Shown: positions 1 through 9,390 of the stretch, piece by piece
How the letters are laid out: each line of letters starts with the position of its first letter
Position numbering within the stretch: position 1 is the stretch's first letter
Translations under genes and position numbers: made by a program
From: an uncultured Oscillospiraceae bacterium
GTDB lineage: Bacteria > Bacillota > Clostridia > Oscillospirales > Acutalibacteraceae
Assembly (NCBI GenBank): GCA_900540535.1
Contig: UQGM01000019.1
Coordinates: forward strand, 1-43,794
Direction of reading: 5' to 3'
Length of the DNA: 43,794 bases
The notes under the pieces: model-generated
What the model saw: the letters and a program-made list of their open reading frames with translations, nothing else
Database searches by the model: none
Told to the model about the DNA's origin: nothing

Positions 1-1101
1 ATCCGTCCTTCCTGGGATCAGAAGCTTTATACGGTTCGGGCGGATGATGCGGGAATGTGGCGTACAAGCTTGAGAACACCCGTTGCGGGAGGACCTTACT
101 CGATCAGCCTAAGTGACGGTGAAGAATTGATGCTTCGTGATGTCCTGATTGGCGAAGTGTGGTTATGTGCCGGCCAGTCGAATATGGAAATGCCTTTGAT
201 GGGAAAAGCCAATCAGCCTATTGCTGATGCTGTGGATATGATTGTCCGCGCCAAACCTTCACGACCGATACGGATTTGTACAATTGGACAGGCGGGAGCG
301 CGGAAACCACAAAAAGATTGCCGGGCGCAATGGTTGAAGAATACTCCGGAGGTGGTATCTGAAGCGAGTGCAACTGCTTATTTTTTTGCTGACTATCTCC
401 AAAAAGTACTTGATGTGCCGGTTGGCATTATTGTCTCTTCGTGGGGAGGAACCGCCATTCAGGCTTGGATGAGCCGTGAAGTGTTAGCTCCGTTTAAGGC
501 GTTCGACCTTCGTTTTCTTGACGACACAACGTCCATTGAACGACCGAAGTACAAGCCTTGTATGCTATACAATGCAATGATTGCTCCTGTCGAGCAATAT
601 ACCATCAAAGGCTTTCTTTGGTATCAGGGCGAGTCCAATCGTAAGGACCCGGATTTATATCGCAGGTTACAGCCGGCTTTTGTCAAGATGTTGCGTGAAG
701 CGTGGGGGCAAGGCGAATTGCCGTTTTATTATGTTCAGATAGCTCCTTTTGCGTATGAGGGAGCGGAACTGGTAGGAAGTGCTTTATTGCGTGAGGCACA
801 ATTGCTGAACTTGAAAGAGATTCCAAACAGTAATATGGTTGTAACAATGGATATCGGTGATCGTAATTGCATTCATCCGGCCCGTAAACGTAAAGTCGGC
901 GAACGGTTGGCGTTGCTGGCCCTTTCCGGAAGTTATGGGTTGAAAGGTTTTGTTCCGGATACACCTGTCTATCAATCTATGGAGGTAGCCAATGGCAAGG
1001 CGTACTTGGCTTTTGATTGTGGCAGTGAAGGGCTTGCACCATTGGGCCGGCAAGATACACGGAAGCTTCTCTTATCAAAGCCCTTGAAGAAAACGGAATA
1101 G
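1..1101 (+). CDS. Sialate O-acetylesterase-like SGNH hydrolase, truncated at both ends
   Basis: The frame is open from base 1, so the gene starts outside the window; the ATG at 55 is internal. SGNH/sialate O-acetylesterase family motifs are clear: a nucleophile block GQSNMEMP (about residues 58-65 of the window frame), SSWGGTAIQAW, FLWYQGESN and a late D-x-x-H-type region DIGDRNCIHPARKRK. Such enzymes remove acetyl groups from sialic acids or from acetylated plant glycans, usually after export; the signal peptide would lie upstream. Family similarity stops at about GLAPLG near base 1050. The last 15 or so residues to the stop at 1101 are out-of-frame reading of topA, so the real C-terminal part, roughly a hundred residues in relatives, is missing. 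Leucine codons here are mostly TTG, CTG and TTA, unlike the CTT/CTC-rich genes downstream, which suggests another genome, possibly a Bacteroidota. Confidence 0.8.
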   Translation: MRPSWDQKLYTVRADDAGMWRTSLRTPVAGGPYSISLSDGEELMLRDVLIGEVWLCAGQSNMEMPLMGKANQPIADAVDMIVRAKPSRPIRICTIGQAGARKPQKDCRAQWLKNTPEVVSEASATAYFFADYLQKVLDVPVGIIVSSWGGTAIQAWMSREVLAPFKAFDLRFLDDTTSIERPKYKPCMLYNAMIAPVEQYTIKGFLWYQGESNRKDPDLYRRLQPAFVKMLREAWGQGELPFYYVQIAPFAYEGAELVGSALLREAQLLNLKEIPNSNMVVTMDIGDRNCIHPARKRKVGERLALLALSGSYGLKGFVPDTPVYQSMEVANGKAYLAFDCGSEGLAPLGRQDTRKLLLSKPLKKTE

Positions 1102-1790
1102 GCAGACCAAGTACCTACGCTTCCATAATTACAACTATTGTAAGCCGTGAGTATGTAAAGCGTGAGGGCAAGCAGCTTCATCCCACAGAGCTTGGCGAAG
1201 CCATGACAAAGCTGCTTGAAGACAGATTCCCAAAGATTGTCAATGTAAAATTCACCGCCGAAATGGAAAGCTCTCTTGACGAAGTGGGCGAGGGCAAAGA
1301 GGATTACATTGCCATTCTCCACAAGTTCTATGATGATTTTGAAAAGACCCTCAAAAAGGCAAAAGCCGATATGGAGGGCGTAAAGATACAGCTCGAAGAG
1401 GATCAGACCGATATTCCCTGTGAGCTTTGCGGCAGAAACATGGTCGTAAAGGTGGGCAGATACGGTAAATTCCTTGCCTGCCCGGGATATCCCGAGTGTA
1501 AAAATACAAAGCCCCTTGTCTTTGAAACAGGCGCAAAGTGCCCTGTCTGCGGCGGAAACGTCATTCAGAAAAAGACAAAGAGAGGCTATGCTTTCTACGG
1601 ATGCAGTAATTATCCCAACTGTAACTTTATGACATGGGATGAACCCACAGGTGAAAACTGTCCTCAGTGCGGCAAATCTCTCTTTAAAAAGAGGGGCGGA
1701 ATAGTCCATTGCCTTAATGAGGGCTGCGGATATTCCGTAACAGTTTCAAGAAGAAAGAAGAGCGCCGAAAAGACGGAGGAAAAGGAATGA
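1047..1790 (+). CDS. topA: DNA topoisomerase I, C-terminal part only (5'-truncated)
   Basis: Reading the frame that contains the ATG at 1203 upstream gives ARYTEASLIKALEENGIG and then RPSTYA, the conserved type IA topoisomerase block that lies well inside the protein. The catalytic Toprim and active-site Tyr regions are therefore absent, cut at about 1050. Three zinc-ribbon repeats follow: CELCG...CPGYPEC, CPVCGG...CSNYPNC and CPQCG...CLNEGC. These are the DNA-binding C-terminal ribbons typical of Firmicutes TopA, which relaxes negative supercoils. The stop overlaps the trmFO ATG by four bases (ATGA), matching the usual topA-trmFO order. topA is essential, so the loss of its 5' part more likely reflects a chimeric joint than a real pseudogene. 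Confidence 0.93.
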   Translation, partial: PARYTEASLIKALEENGIGRPSTYASIITTIVSREYVKREGKQLHPTELGEAMTKLLEDRFPKIVNVKFTAEMESSLDEVGEGKEDYIAILHKFYDDFEKTLKKAKADMEGVKIQLEEDQTDIPCELCGRNMVVKVGRYGKFLACPGYPECKNTKPLVFETGAKCPVCGGNVIQKKTKRGYAFYGCSNYPNCNFMTWDEPTGENCPQCGKSLFKKRGGIVHCLNEGCGYSVTVSRRKKSAEKTEEKE

Positions 1791-3103
1791 ACAGCGCAGT
1801 TGTCATAGGCGGCGGTCTTGCCGGATGTGAAGCAGCAAAGCAGCTTTCAAAGCGTGGTATAAAAGTAAAGCTTTATGAAATGAAGCCGAAAAAATATTCT
1901 CCGGCACATAAAATGGAGGGTCTTGCGGAGCTTGTGTGCTCAAATTCCCTTAAGGCTGCAAGACTTGAATCAGCGGCAGGACTTTTAAAAGAGGAAATGC
2001 GCCGATTCGGCTCTGTGTGCATGGAGGCTGCCGATATGTGCAGCGTAGCTGCCGGAGGAGCCCTTGCAGTTGACAGAGACGAGTTTTCGAGAATAATAAC
2101 CGAAAAAATCGCCTCCGACCCACTTATTGAAGTTATCCATGAAGAGGTAACCGAGATTCCGAAAGATGGCGTAGTGGTAGTTGCAGCAGGACCCCTTGCC
2201 TCCGACCAACTTGCAGAAGATATAAAGAAATACTGCGGAGCCGGGCTCAGCTTCTACGATGCGGCAGCCCCTATTGTCACCGCTGCAAGTGTGGATATGG
2301 AAAGCGCCTTTACTCAGTCGAGATACGACAGAGGCGGCGACGACTATATAAACTGCCCCATGAACAAAGAGGAATATGAGAATTTCTACAATGAGCTTAT
2401 AAATGCAAAAAGCGCAGAGCTTCACGAGTTTGATAAACGCAAGGATGTCTATGAGGGCTGTATGCCCATTGAGGTTATGGCTTCAAGAGGCATGGATACA
2501 ATGCGTTTTGGCCCAATGAAGCCCGTAGGACTGAGAGATCCTAAAACAGGTCACAGACCATGGGCGGCTCTCCAGCTGAGAAAAGAGAATGCAGAGGGCT
2601 CAATGCTCAATTTAGTGGGATTCCAGACAAACCTCACTTTCGGCGAGCAGAAAAGAGTATTTTCCATGATTCCCGCTCTTAAAAACGCCGAGTTTGTACG
2701 CTACGGAGTAATGCACCGCAATACCTTTATAAATTCGCCTGAGCTTTTAAACAGCGGATACGGATTTAAAGGCAGAGAGGGACTTTTCTTCGGCGGACAG
2801 ATTACGGGTGTCGAGGGATATATGGAGTCGGCTTCTTCCGGAATACTTGCGGGTATAAATGCGGCGGCATATATTTTGGGCAAAAAGCCCCTTATACTGC
2901 CTAAAGATACAATGATGGGCGCTTTGGCGGCATATATAAGCGACCCCACCGTAAAGAACTTCCAGCCTATGGGTGCTAATTTCGGGGTGCTTCCCCCCAT
3001 TGAACCCCATATAAGGGATAAAAAAGAGCGATATGCGGCACTTGCCAGAAGAGGAATAGAAAGCCTTGAAAAGGAGCTCGAAAGATATGAAAATAATTGT
3101 TGA
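1787..3103 (+). CDS. trmFO: Methylenetetrahydrofolate-tRNA-(uracil-54-C5)-methyltransferase TrmFO
   Basis: Folate- and FAD-dependent enzyme that makes ribothymidine at U54 in the T-loop of tRNA, the route used by many Firmicutes in place of SAM-dependent TrmA. The protein has 438 residues, the normal family size. It opens with the FAD-binding GGGLAGCEAA at about residues 8-17 and carries family blocks such as LVCSNSLKA, MCSVAAGGALAVDRD, MPIEVMASRG, GFQTNLTFGEQKRVF and GGQITGVEGYMESA. The ATG overlaps the topA stop (ATGA), and the 3' end overlaps plsX by 17 bases, so it sits in the middle of one operon. Confidence 0.96.
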   Translation: MNSAVVIGGGLAGCEAAKQLSKRGIKVKLYEMKPKKYSPAHKMEGLAELVCSNSLKAARLESAAGLLKEEMRRFGSVCMEAADMCSVAAGGALAVDRDEFSRIITEKIASDPLIEVIHEEVTEIPKDGVVVVAAGPLASDQLAEDIKKYCGAGLSFYDAAAPIVTAASVDMESAFTQSRYDRGGDDYINCPMNKEEYENFYNELINAKSAELHEFDKRKDVYEGCMPIEVMASRGMDTMRFGPMKPVGLRDPKTGHRPWAALQLRKENAEGSMLNLVGFQTNLTFGEQKRVFSMIPALKNAEFVRYGVMHRNTFINSPELLNSGYGFKGREGLFFGGQITGVEGYMESASSGILAGINAAAYILGKKPLILPKDTMMGALAAYISDPTVKNFQPMGANFGVLPPIEPHIRDKKERYAALARRGIESLEKELERYENNC

Positions 3104-4097
3104 CGCACTGGGCGGAGATAACGCTCCCCTTGAAATATTAAAGGGATGTGAGATGGCTGTAAAAGAGCTTAATGTAGAAATAGCTCTTGCAGGCGATGAA
3201 GAAAAGATAAAAAAATGTGCCGAGGAAAACGGCATTTCTCTCCATAAAATGGAGCTTATAGGCGGCGGAGACGAAATGGATATGCACGCCGAGCCTGCCA
3301 CTATACTTAAAGAGAACAGCACAACTTCCATGGCAGCAGGACTTAAAGCACTTTCAGAGGGAAAGGGCGACGCCTTTGTTTCCGCCGGAAGCACAGGAGC
3401 CCTTGCAGTAGGCGCTACATTTATAGTAAAAAGACTTAAAGGAGTAAAAAGACCCTGTATAGGCAGCGTTATGCCCTCTTCGGACAAACCTTTTATGCTC
3501 CTTGACTGCGGCGCAAATGCCGAATGCCGTCCCGAAATGCTCAGATGTTTTGGAGTTATGGGCAGTACATATATGAAGCAGGTCATGAAAATGGAAAGCC
3601 CCAGAGTTGCCCTTGCCAATATCGGCACTGAGCCGGAAAAGGGCGGCGAACTGCAAAAGGCGGCATACGCTCTTCTTAAAGAGGAGAAAAACTGCAATTT
3701 CATCGGCAACATCGAAGCGAGAGATATACCTTTCGGAAAAGCCGATGTAGTTGTAGCTGACGGCTTTACAGGCAATATGCTTCTTAAAATGTATGAGGGC
3801 ACAGCCCTTGCCCTTATGAAGAATATAAAGGGCATATTTATGAAAAGCATAATAACAAAGCTTTCCGCACTTATGCTTAAAAGCGGACTTTCAGATTTCA
3901 AAAAGAAAATGGATTATACCGAATACGGCGGAGCTGCTCTTTTAGGAGTCAGAAAGCCTGTAATAAAGGCACACGGCTCTTCAAATGCCAAGGCTTTTAA
4001 AAATGCCATAAGACAGGCTGTCCTTTTTGCTGAAACGGGAGTAAACGAAAAAATAATTGAGGCAATGGAAGCAGAAGCTGAGAAAGCAGCTCTTTGA
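3087..4097 (+). CDS. plsX: Phosphate acyltransferase PlsX
   Basis: PlsX turns acyl-ACP and phosphate into acyl-phosphate, the acyl donor for PlsY at the start of phospholipid synthesis; it is a peripheral membrane protein. The ATG at 3087 begins the canonical MKIIVDALGGDNAP N-terminus and gives 336 residues. An in-frame TTG at 3066 would add seven unconserved residues and was rejected. Family blocks include SAGSTGALAVGA, LLDCGANAECRP, ALANIGTEPEKGG and FTGNMLLKMYEG. The start lies inside the trmFO 3' end. In many Firmicutes acpP sits between plsX and rnc, but here rnc follows directly after seven bases. Confidence 0.96.
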   Translation: MKIIVDALGGDNAPLEILKGCEMAVKELNVEIALAGDEEKIKKCAEENGISLHKMELIGGGDEMDMHAEPATILKENSTTSMAAGLKALSEGKGDAFVSAGSTGALAVGATFIVKRLKGVKRPCIGSVMPSSDKPFMLLDCGANAECRPEMLRCFGVMGSTYMKQVMKMESPRVALANIGTEPEKGGELQKAAYALLKEEKNCNFIGNIEARDIPFGKADVVVADGFTGNMLLKMYEGTALALMKNIKGIFMKSIITKLSALMLKSGLSDFKKKMDYTEYGGAALLGVRKPVIKAHGSSNAKAFKNAIRQAVLFAETGVNEKIIEAMEAEAEKAAL

Positions 4098-4104
4098 AAA
4101 GAGG

Positions 4105-4791
4105 ATGAATGATTTGAGAGATTTAAAACAGCTTGAAAATAAAATCGGATATAAATTCAAAAGCCTCACAATTTTAGAGGAGGCTCTTACCCATTCTTCA
4201 TATGCAAACGAAAAGCATCACGGCAGCGTATGTAACGAAAGACTGGAATTTTTAGGTGATTCCGTTTTGGGACTTATAAGCGCAGAATACTATTTTAAGC
4301 TTTTTGCCGCAAAGCCCGAGGGAGATCTCACAAAAATGAGAGCTGCTTCCGTGTGTGAGGAATCGCTTTTTGGTTTTGCCAAGAGGATTTCCCTGGGAGA
4401 TTATCTTTTCCTGGGAAGAGGCGAGGAGCATACAGGAGGCAGAGAGCGTCCCTCTATTTTGGCAGATGCCTTTGAAGCGGTAATCGCTGCAATCTACCTT
4501 GACGGAGGCTTTGAAAAGGCAAAGGAGTTTGTGCTTCCCTTTTTGCTTAATCCCCCCGAAAAGGATGAGAGATTTAAAGACTATAAAACCACTCTTCAGG
4601 AGATTATCCAGCAGAATCCCGAAGAAAGGCTCGAATATGTCCTGACAGGTGAAGAGGGTCCTGACCACGATAAGCATTTCTTTGTTGAGGTAAGACTTAA
4701 CAGCAACGTTATCGGCAAAGGTCAGGGCAGAAGCAAAAAGCACGCCGAACAGCAGGCGGCAAAAGAGGCTTTGGAGTTGATGGGGTTTTGA
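4105..4791 (+). CDS. rnc: Ribonuclease III
   Basis: Double-strand-specific endoribonuclease for rRNA and mRNA processing. The 228-residue protein has the RNase III signature NERLEFLGDSVLGLI at about residues 44-58 with the metal-binding Glu and Asp, a second acidic helix ILADAFEAVIAAIYLDGG, and a C-terminal double-stranded-RNA-binding domain from about residue 155 ending in GRSKKHAEQQAAKEAL. The ATG at 4105 was chosen because AAAGAGG precedes it and the first conserved helix follows shortly; an ATG at 4057 lies within plsX. The stop overlaps the TTG start of the radical SAM gene by four bases. Confidence 0.95.
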   Translation: MNDLRDLKQLENKIGYKFKSLTILEEALTHSSYANEKHHGSVCNERLEFLGDSVLGLISAEYYFKLFAAKPEGDLTKMRAASVCEESLFGFAKRISLGDYLFLGRGEEHTGGRERPSILADAFEAVIAAIYLDGGFEKAKEFVLPFLLNPPEKDERFKDYKTTLQEIIQQNPEERLEYVLTGEEGPDHDKHFFVEVRLNSNVIGKGQGRSKKHAEQQAAKEALELMGF

Positions 4792-5789
4792 TTCATCACC
4801 GCAATATAGCTCTTTTTGTGCCCCATGAGGGTTGTCCTCATTGCTGCTCTTTCTGTAATCAGAAGACTATTTCAGGCAGCAGCAGTAAACCCCATGCAAA
4901 GGATGTTGACGAGGCGATTAAAACCGCACTGGAGACAGGCGGTAAAGGCGGACAGCTTGCCTTTTTCGGAGGAAGCTTCACCGCCATAGAAAGGGAATAT
5001 ATGCTTGAGCTTTTAAAGGCTGCAAAAAAGCATATAGACCTTGGGAACATTGGTTCCGTTAGAGTATCCACCCGTCCCGACGCAATAAACAGCGAGATAA
5101 TAGATATATTAAAGGAATACGGTGTTTCTTCTGTGGAGCTTGGAGCACAGAGTATGGATGACGAAGTGCTCTTAATGAATAGAAGAGGCCATACCGCCGA
5201 GGATGTTGTAAACGCTTCCCGTATGATAAAGGAAGCCGGCATTGAGCTTGGACTTCAGATGATGACGGGACTTTACGGCGATACAAAGGAAAAAGCTCTG
5301 AGAACAGGTGGAAAAATAGCCGCACTGTCCCCTGATACCGTAAGAATTTATCCGACTATCGTAATTGAGGGAACGGAGCTTGCACGGCTTATGAAAAAAG
5401 GTGAATATATTCCACAGTCAATAGATGAGGCTGTGGAAATCTGCGCCTCACTTTTACTTATGTTCTACGAAAAGAATATAAATGTTATACGATGCGGACT
5501 TCATTCCGGCGGCGGAGTTGAGGAAGGGTATCTTGGCGGACCCTGGCATCCGGCTTTTAAGGAGCTGTGCCAGAGCAGGATATATTTGGATAAAGCTCTC
5601 GAAGCCGTAAATGGCGAAAAGGGAAAATACAGGTTCCATGTAAAACCCTCTGCGCTTTCGCAGATGATGGGACAGAAAAAGAGCAATATAGCAGTGCTGC
5701 GGGAAAAGGGTATATTCCCCGAAATAGTGCCCGACCCCACAGTTTCAGAATATAAAGTTACAGCAGAGAAAATAACAGAGGAATGTTGA
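4788..5789 (+). CDS. Elp3-like radical SAM protein
   Basis: A 333-residue radical SAM protein. The iron-sulfur cluster motif C-x3-C-x2-C is at residues 16, 20 and 23 (GCPHCCSFCNQ), followed by LAFFGGSFTAIER, VRVSTRPDAI and SVELGAQSMDDEVL, which match the Elp3/COG1243-type group. Unlike eukaryotic Elp3 there is no C-terminal acetyltransferase domain. A role in tRNA modification is possible by family resemblance only. The start is TTG at 4788, overlapping the rnc stop as TTGA; this keeps the conserved N-terminal ALFVPHEGCP close to the start. Genes of this type commonly sit between rnc and smc in Clostridia. Confidence 0.85.
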   Translation: MIHHRNIALFVPHEGCPHCCSFCNQKTISGSSSKPHAKDVDEAIKTALETGGKGGQLAFFGGSFTAIEREYMLELLKAAKKHIDLGNIGSVRVSTRPDAINSEIIDILKEYGVSSVELGAQSMDDEVLLMNRRGHTAEDVVNASRMIKEAGIELGLQMMTGLYGDTKEKALRTGGKIAALSPDTVRIYPTIVIEGTELARLMKKGEYIPQSIDEAVEICASLLLMFYEKNINVIRCGLHSGGGVEEGYLGGPWHPAFKELCQSRIYLDKALEAVNGEKGKYRFHVKPSALSQMMGQKKSNIAVLREKGIFPEIVPDPTVSEYKVTAEKITEEC

Positions 5790-5793
5790 AAGT

Positions 5794-8700
5794 ATGATTT
5801 TAAAGGCATTGGAAATGCAGGGCTTCAAGTCCTTCCCCGATAAAACAGTGCTGAATTTTGAAAAGGGAATAACTGCTGTTGTAGGCCCAAACGGAAGCGG
5901 AAAGAGCAATATTTCCGATGCCGTAAGGTGGGTTTTAGGCGAGCAGTCCACAAAGAACCTGAGAGGTTCAAAAATGGAGGACGTTATTTTTAACGGAACT
6001 CTTTCGAGAAAAAAGCAGGGCTATGCGGAAGTTACTCTCCGTATGGACAATACCGACCGTTCACTTTCAGTTGATACTGACGAAGTGAGCGTTACAAGAA
6101 GATATTACCGCTCAGGCGAAAGCGAATACAGAATAAACGGACAGGTTTCAAGGCTCCGTGACGTAAACGAGCTGTTTATGGATACAGGTCTCGGCCGTGA
6201 CGGATATTCTCTTGTTGGACAGGGTAAAATAGCCGATATGATTTCTTCAAAGTCCGGCGAAAGACGAGAGATGTTTGAAGAGGCGGCAGGAATTTCCCAT
6301 TACCGCTACCGCCGTGCAGATGCTCAGAGAAGACTTTCACAGGCTGAGGAAAACCTTGTAAGACTCCGTGATATTTTAACGGAGCTCGAAAGCCGTGTAG
6401 GGCCTCTTAAAGTTCAGAGTGAAAAGGCGGAAAAATTCCTTGTACTTGCAGGGGAGAAAAAAGAGCTGGAAATAGGACTTTGGCTGAGTATCATAAATAA
6501 GCACAAAGAAAAGCTCAGAGGACAGGAGCATAAAATCACTATCGCTCAGTCCCAGTACGCCGACGCTGAAAAGAAGCTTGAAGCGACAGAAGCTGAAATC
6601 GATTCCATTGCCGAAAAGACAAGGGAACTTACCGTAAAACTTGACGAAATCCGCCGTATGAGCGCACAGCGTGAGGAAGAAGCTGCGAGAGTTGACGGTC
6701 AGATAGCCGTTGAGGAAAATACTCTTCTCCATAACGGCGAAACCATAGACAGAATAAAGCGGGATATTGAATCTGCAAGAGATGTAAGTAAAAACATCGA
6801 TGAAGAGATAGAAAAAATAAACGGAGAAATCGAGGCTCTTACAGTATCTGCCGAAGAGAAGAAAAAGCTTCTTGACGAAAAGGATGCCGAAATTCAGGCT
6901 CTGCGCCTTAAAAGCGGAGAGCTCAATGCAGAAAGTGCCGCCGTATCAGCTGATATTGCCGCAAAAACTGCAAAGCTTGGCGATAAAAGAGTCGAGTTTT
7001 CAACCCTTAAATCTTCCCTTGATGAAATCGAGGCAAGAGTTGAGACAATCAATAACACCTTTTCTTCAAGAGAGGATACAATTAAGCTTCTTACCGAAAG
7101 AAAAGAGCAGTGCCGCAAAGAACTTGACGAAGCCAGAGAACAGGCGGAGAGTCTCCAGAACGCCGCAAAGGGCTATGAACTGCGTGCTTTAAAACGCAGG
7201 GAAAAGGCTGAAAAAATCAAAAAAGAGTATGAAGATTTAGGTATACTCGTTAAGAATAAGCAGTCAAGAGCCAATATGCTCCGAGAGCTCGAAAAGAACA
7301 TGGAGGGCTATTCAGGCTCAGTTAAAACTGTCATGAGAGAGGTCAGAAGAGGCACTCTCAGAGGAATCCACGGCGCACTTTCTCAGCTTATTAAAGTTGA
7401 GCCTAAATATTCCGCAGCCGTTGAAACGGCTTTAGGCGCTGCAATTCAGAATATCGTCACCGATAACGAAGCGGCGGCTAAAAGGGCAATCGAGTTTTTG
7501 AAGCAGTCAAAAGCGGGACGTGCAACATTCCTGCCCCTTACCGCAATCAAAGGCAGAATCCTTAATGAAAGCGGTCTTGAAGACTCTTTGGGATTTGTAG
7601 ATATAGCTTCGAACCTTGTTTCATGCGATAATGCATACAGAGAGATAATAAACGCACAGCTTGGCAGAACGGCAGTAGTTGAGGATATGGACTGCGCCAT
7701 ATCAATGGCAAAGAGATATTCCTACCGTTTCCGCATAGTCACTCTTGACGGACAGGTTATAAACGCAGGCGGTTCCATGACCGGCGGTTCCCGTGTACAG
7801 ACAGGGGGAATTTTAAGCCGAGGCAATGAGATTGAAGCCCTTGCGGTTGAGTGTGAAAGACTTGAAAAAGATCTTCTCACAAAGCGCAGCGAATACGCCG
7901 AAGCTCATCAGGAGCTTTCACAGTGTGAAGCCGAACTTTCCGGAACAAAAGCGGATCTTCTCAGAACTCAGGAAGAGGTTATCCGTAAGGAGAGCGATTT
8001 GAAGCTTGTTGCAGGACAGCTTGATGTTGCCGCCGAATCCATGGACGAGCTTTCCGCTGAAAAGGAAAGAGCACTTTTGAGAGCGGAGGAAACAAGAAAA
8101 CAGGCTGAAAGCATAATCGAAGAGGTAAACGCTCTCAATGCCGAAACCGAAGCTCTTAAAGAAAAGGTCGAAGAGCTTACCGAGGCAAATGGGGAGCTTT
8201 CCGAAAAAATAGAAAATACAAGAAGAGAGAAAAACGAAACGGAACTTGAGCTACTTTCCGCTCAGAAAGACTATCAGGCAAAGCTCATGAGTATAGAGCA
8301 GCTTAATGAGCGCAAAAACAGTCAGGGAGGTAGAGAGCAGGAGCTCTTAGATGAGATTAAAGAAATCGAGAGCCGCAGCGAGGAGACAAAGAGAGTAATC
8401 GAAGAGCTTAAAGTAAAGGCTCAGAATCTCCGTAAGGACAGCGACGGCTCAAAGGATTCCGTTGATAAAATAATTGAAGAGCGCAACTCCCTTGAGGCGA
8501 GAAGCTCTCAGCTGAGAATACTGGAGCGTACAAAGAGTACGGAAAGGGAAAAAATCAGCGGAGAGCTTGCAAGGCTCGAGGAGCAGAAAGCTTCAATGCT
8601 CCGTGAAAACGATGAAACCATAGCAAAGCTCTATGATGAATATCAGCTTACACGTCATGAGGCGGAAAGACAGTATGAACCTGTTGAGGAAGCTTCCAAG

Positions 8701-9363
8701 GCTCAGAGAAGACTTGGAGAAATTAAAAGCTCAATCAGAGCTCTTGGCAGCGTAAATGTCGCTGCTATTGAGGAATACAAAGAGGTATCCGAGCGTTATG
8801 AGTTTATGAACACTCAGATAACCGATATAGAAAAATCAAGGGACGAGCTTTACAGGCTCATTGAAGACCTTACAAAGAAAATGGCTGTCCAGTTCATGGA
8901 GCAGTTCAATAAGATAAACGGATATTTCGGTCAGACCTTTGCCGAGCTTTTCGGCGGCGGTAAAGCTTCTCTGGAGCTTGATGACCCGTCCAATATTTTG
9001 GAATGCGCTATTAACATAAACGTACAGCCTCCCGGAAAAGCTATTCAGAACATAGATTTGCTTTCCGGCGGTGAAAAGGGACTTGCAGCTATTTCAATGC
9101 TTTTTGCAATACTTAAAGTTACACCTGCACCCTTCTGTATTTTCGATGAGGTTGAAGCGGCTCTCGATGACGTAAACGTCACAAGATATGCTCAGTATGT
9201 CCGCCGCATGACGGATAACACACAGTTTATCCTCATCACTCACAGAAGAGGTACAATGGAAGAGGCGGACGTTCTCTACGGCGTTACAATGCAGGAAAAG
9301 GGCGTTTCAAAGCTGCTTGAGCTTAAAACAGCGGAAATGGCAAGCAGCATCGGCCTTAACTGA
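5794..9363 (+). CDS. smc: Chromosome segregation ATPase SMC
   Basis: Condensin-type ATPase that, with ScpA and ScpB, compacts and segregates the chromosome. It has 1189 residues, the normal size. Walker A GPNGSGKSN is at residues 31-39, and DTGLGRDGYSLVGQGKI follows. Two long coiled-coil arms rich in Glu, Lys and Arg flank a hinge at about residues 505-660, which contains GYSGSVKTV and later GGSMTGGS. The ABC signature LSGGEKGLAA is at about 1089-1098 and Walker B FCIFDEVEAALDD at about 1113-1125. The gene starts four bases after the radical SAM gene and is followed by ftsY, the usual smc-ftsY pairing. Confidence 0.98.
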   Translation: MILKALEMQGFKSFPDKTVLNFEKGITAVVGPNGSGKSNISDAVRWVLGEQSTKNLRGSKMEDVIFNGTLSRKKQGYAEVTLRMDNTDRSLSVDTDEVSVTRRYYRSGESEYRINGQVSRLRDVNELFMDTGLGRDGYSLVGQGKIADMISSKSGERREMFEEAAGISHYRYRRADAQRRLSQAEENLVRLRDILTELESRVGPLKVQSEKAEKFLVLAGEKKELEIGLWLSIINKHKEKLRGQEHKITIAQSQYADAEKKLEATEAEIDSIAEKTRELTVKLDEIRRMSAQREEEAARVDGQIAVEENTLLHNGETIDRIKRDIESARDVSKNIDEEIEKINGEIEALTVSAEEKKKLLDEKDAEIQALRLKSGELNAESAAVSADIAAKTAKLGDKRVEFSTLKSSLDEIEARVETINNTFSSREDTIKLLTERKEQCRKELDEAREQAESLQNAAKGYELRALKRREKAEKIKKEYEDLGILVKNKQSRANMLRELEKNMEGYSGSVKTVMREVRRGTLRGIHGALSQLIKVEPKYSAAVETALGAAIQNIVTDNEAAAKRAIEFLKQSKAGRATFLPLTAIKGRILNESGLEDSLGFVDIASNLVSCDNAYREIINAQLGRTAVVEDMDCAISMAKRYSYRFRIVTLDGQVINAGGSMTGGSRVQTGGILSRGNEIEALAVECERLEKDLLTKRSEYAEAHQELSQCEAELSGTKADLLRTQEEVIRKESDLKLVAGQLDVAAESMDELSAEKERALLRAEETRKQAESIIEEVNALNAETEALKEKVEELTEANGELSEKIENTRREKNETELELLSAQKDYQAKLMSIEQLNERKNSQGGREQELLDEIKEIESRSEETKRVIEELKVKAQNLRKDSDGSKDSVDKIIEERNSLEARSSQLRILERTKSTEREKISGELARLEEQKASMLRENDETIAKLYDEYQLTRHEAERQYEPVEEASKAQRRLGEIKSSIRALGSVNVAAIEEYKEVSERYEFMNTQITDIEKSRDELYRLIEDLTKKMAVQFMEQFNKINGYFGQTFAELFGGGKASLELDDPSNILECAININVQPPGKAIQNIDLLSGGEKGLAAISMLFAILKVTPAPFCIFDEVEAALDDVNVTRYAQYVRRMTDNTQFILITHRRGTMEEADVLYGVTMQEKGVSKLLELKTAEMASSIGLN

Positions 9364-9390
9364 TTATCAAACCGAAAGGGATGAAATAAA

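Noticed and set aside
3066..3086. Earlier TTG start for plsX
   Set aside because: It adds seven unconserved residues inside trmFO; the ATG at 3087 gives the canonical N-terminus.
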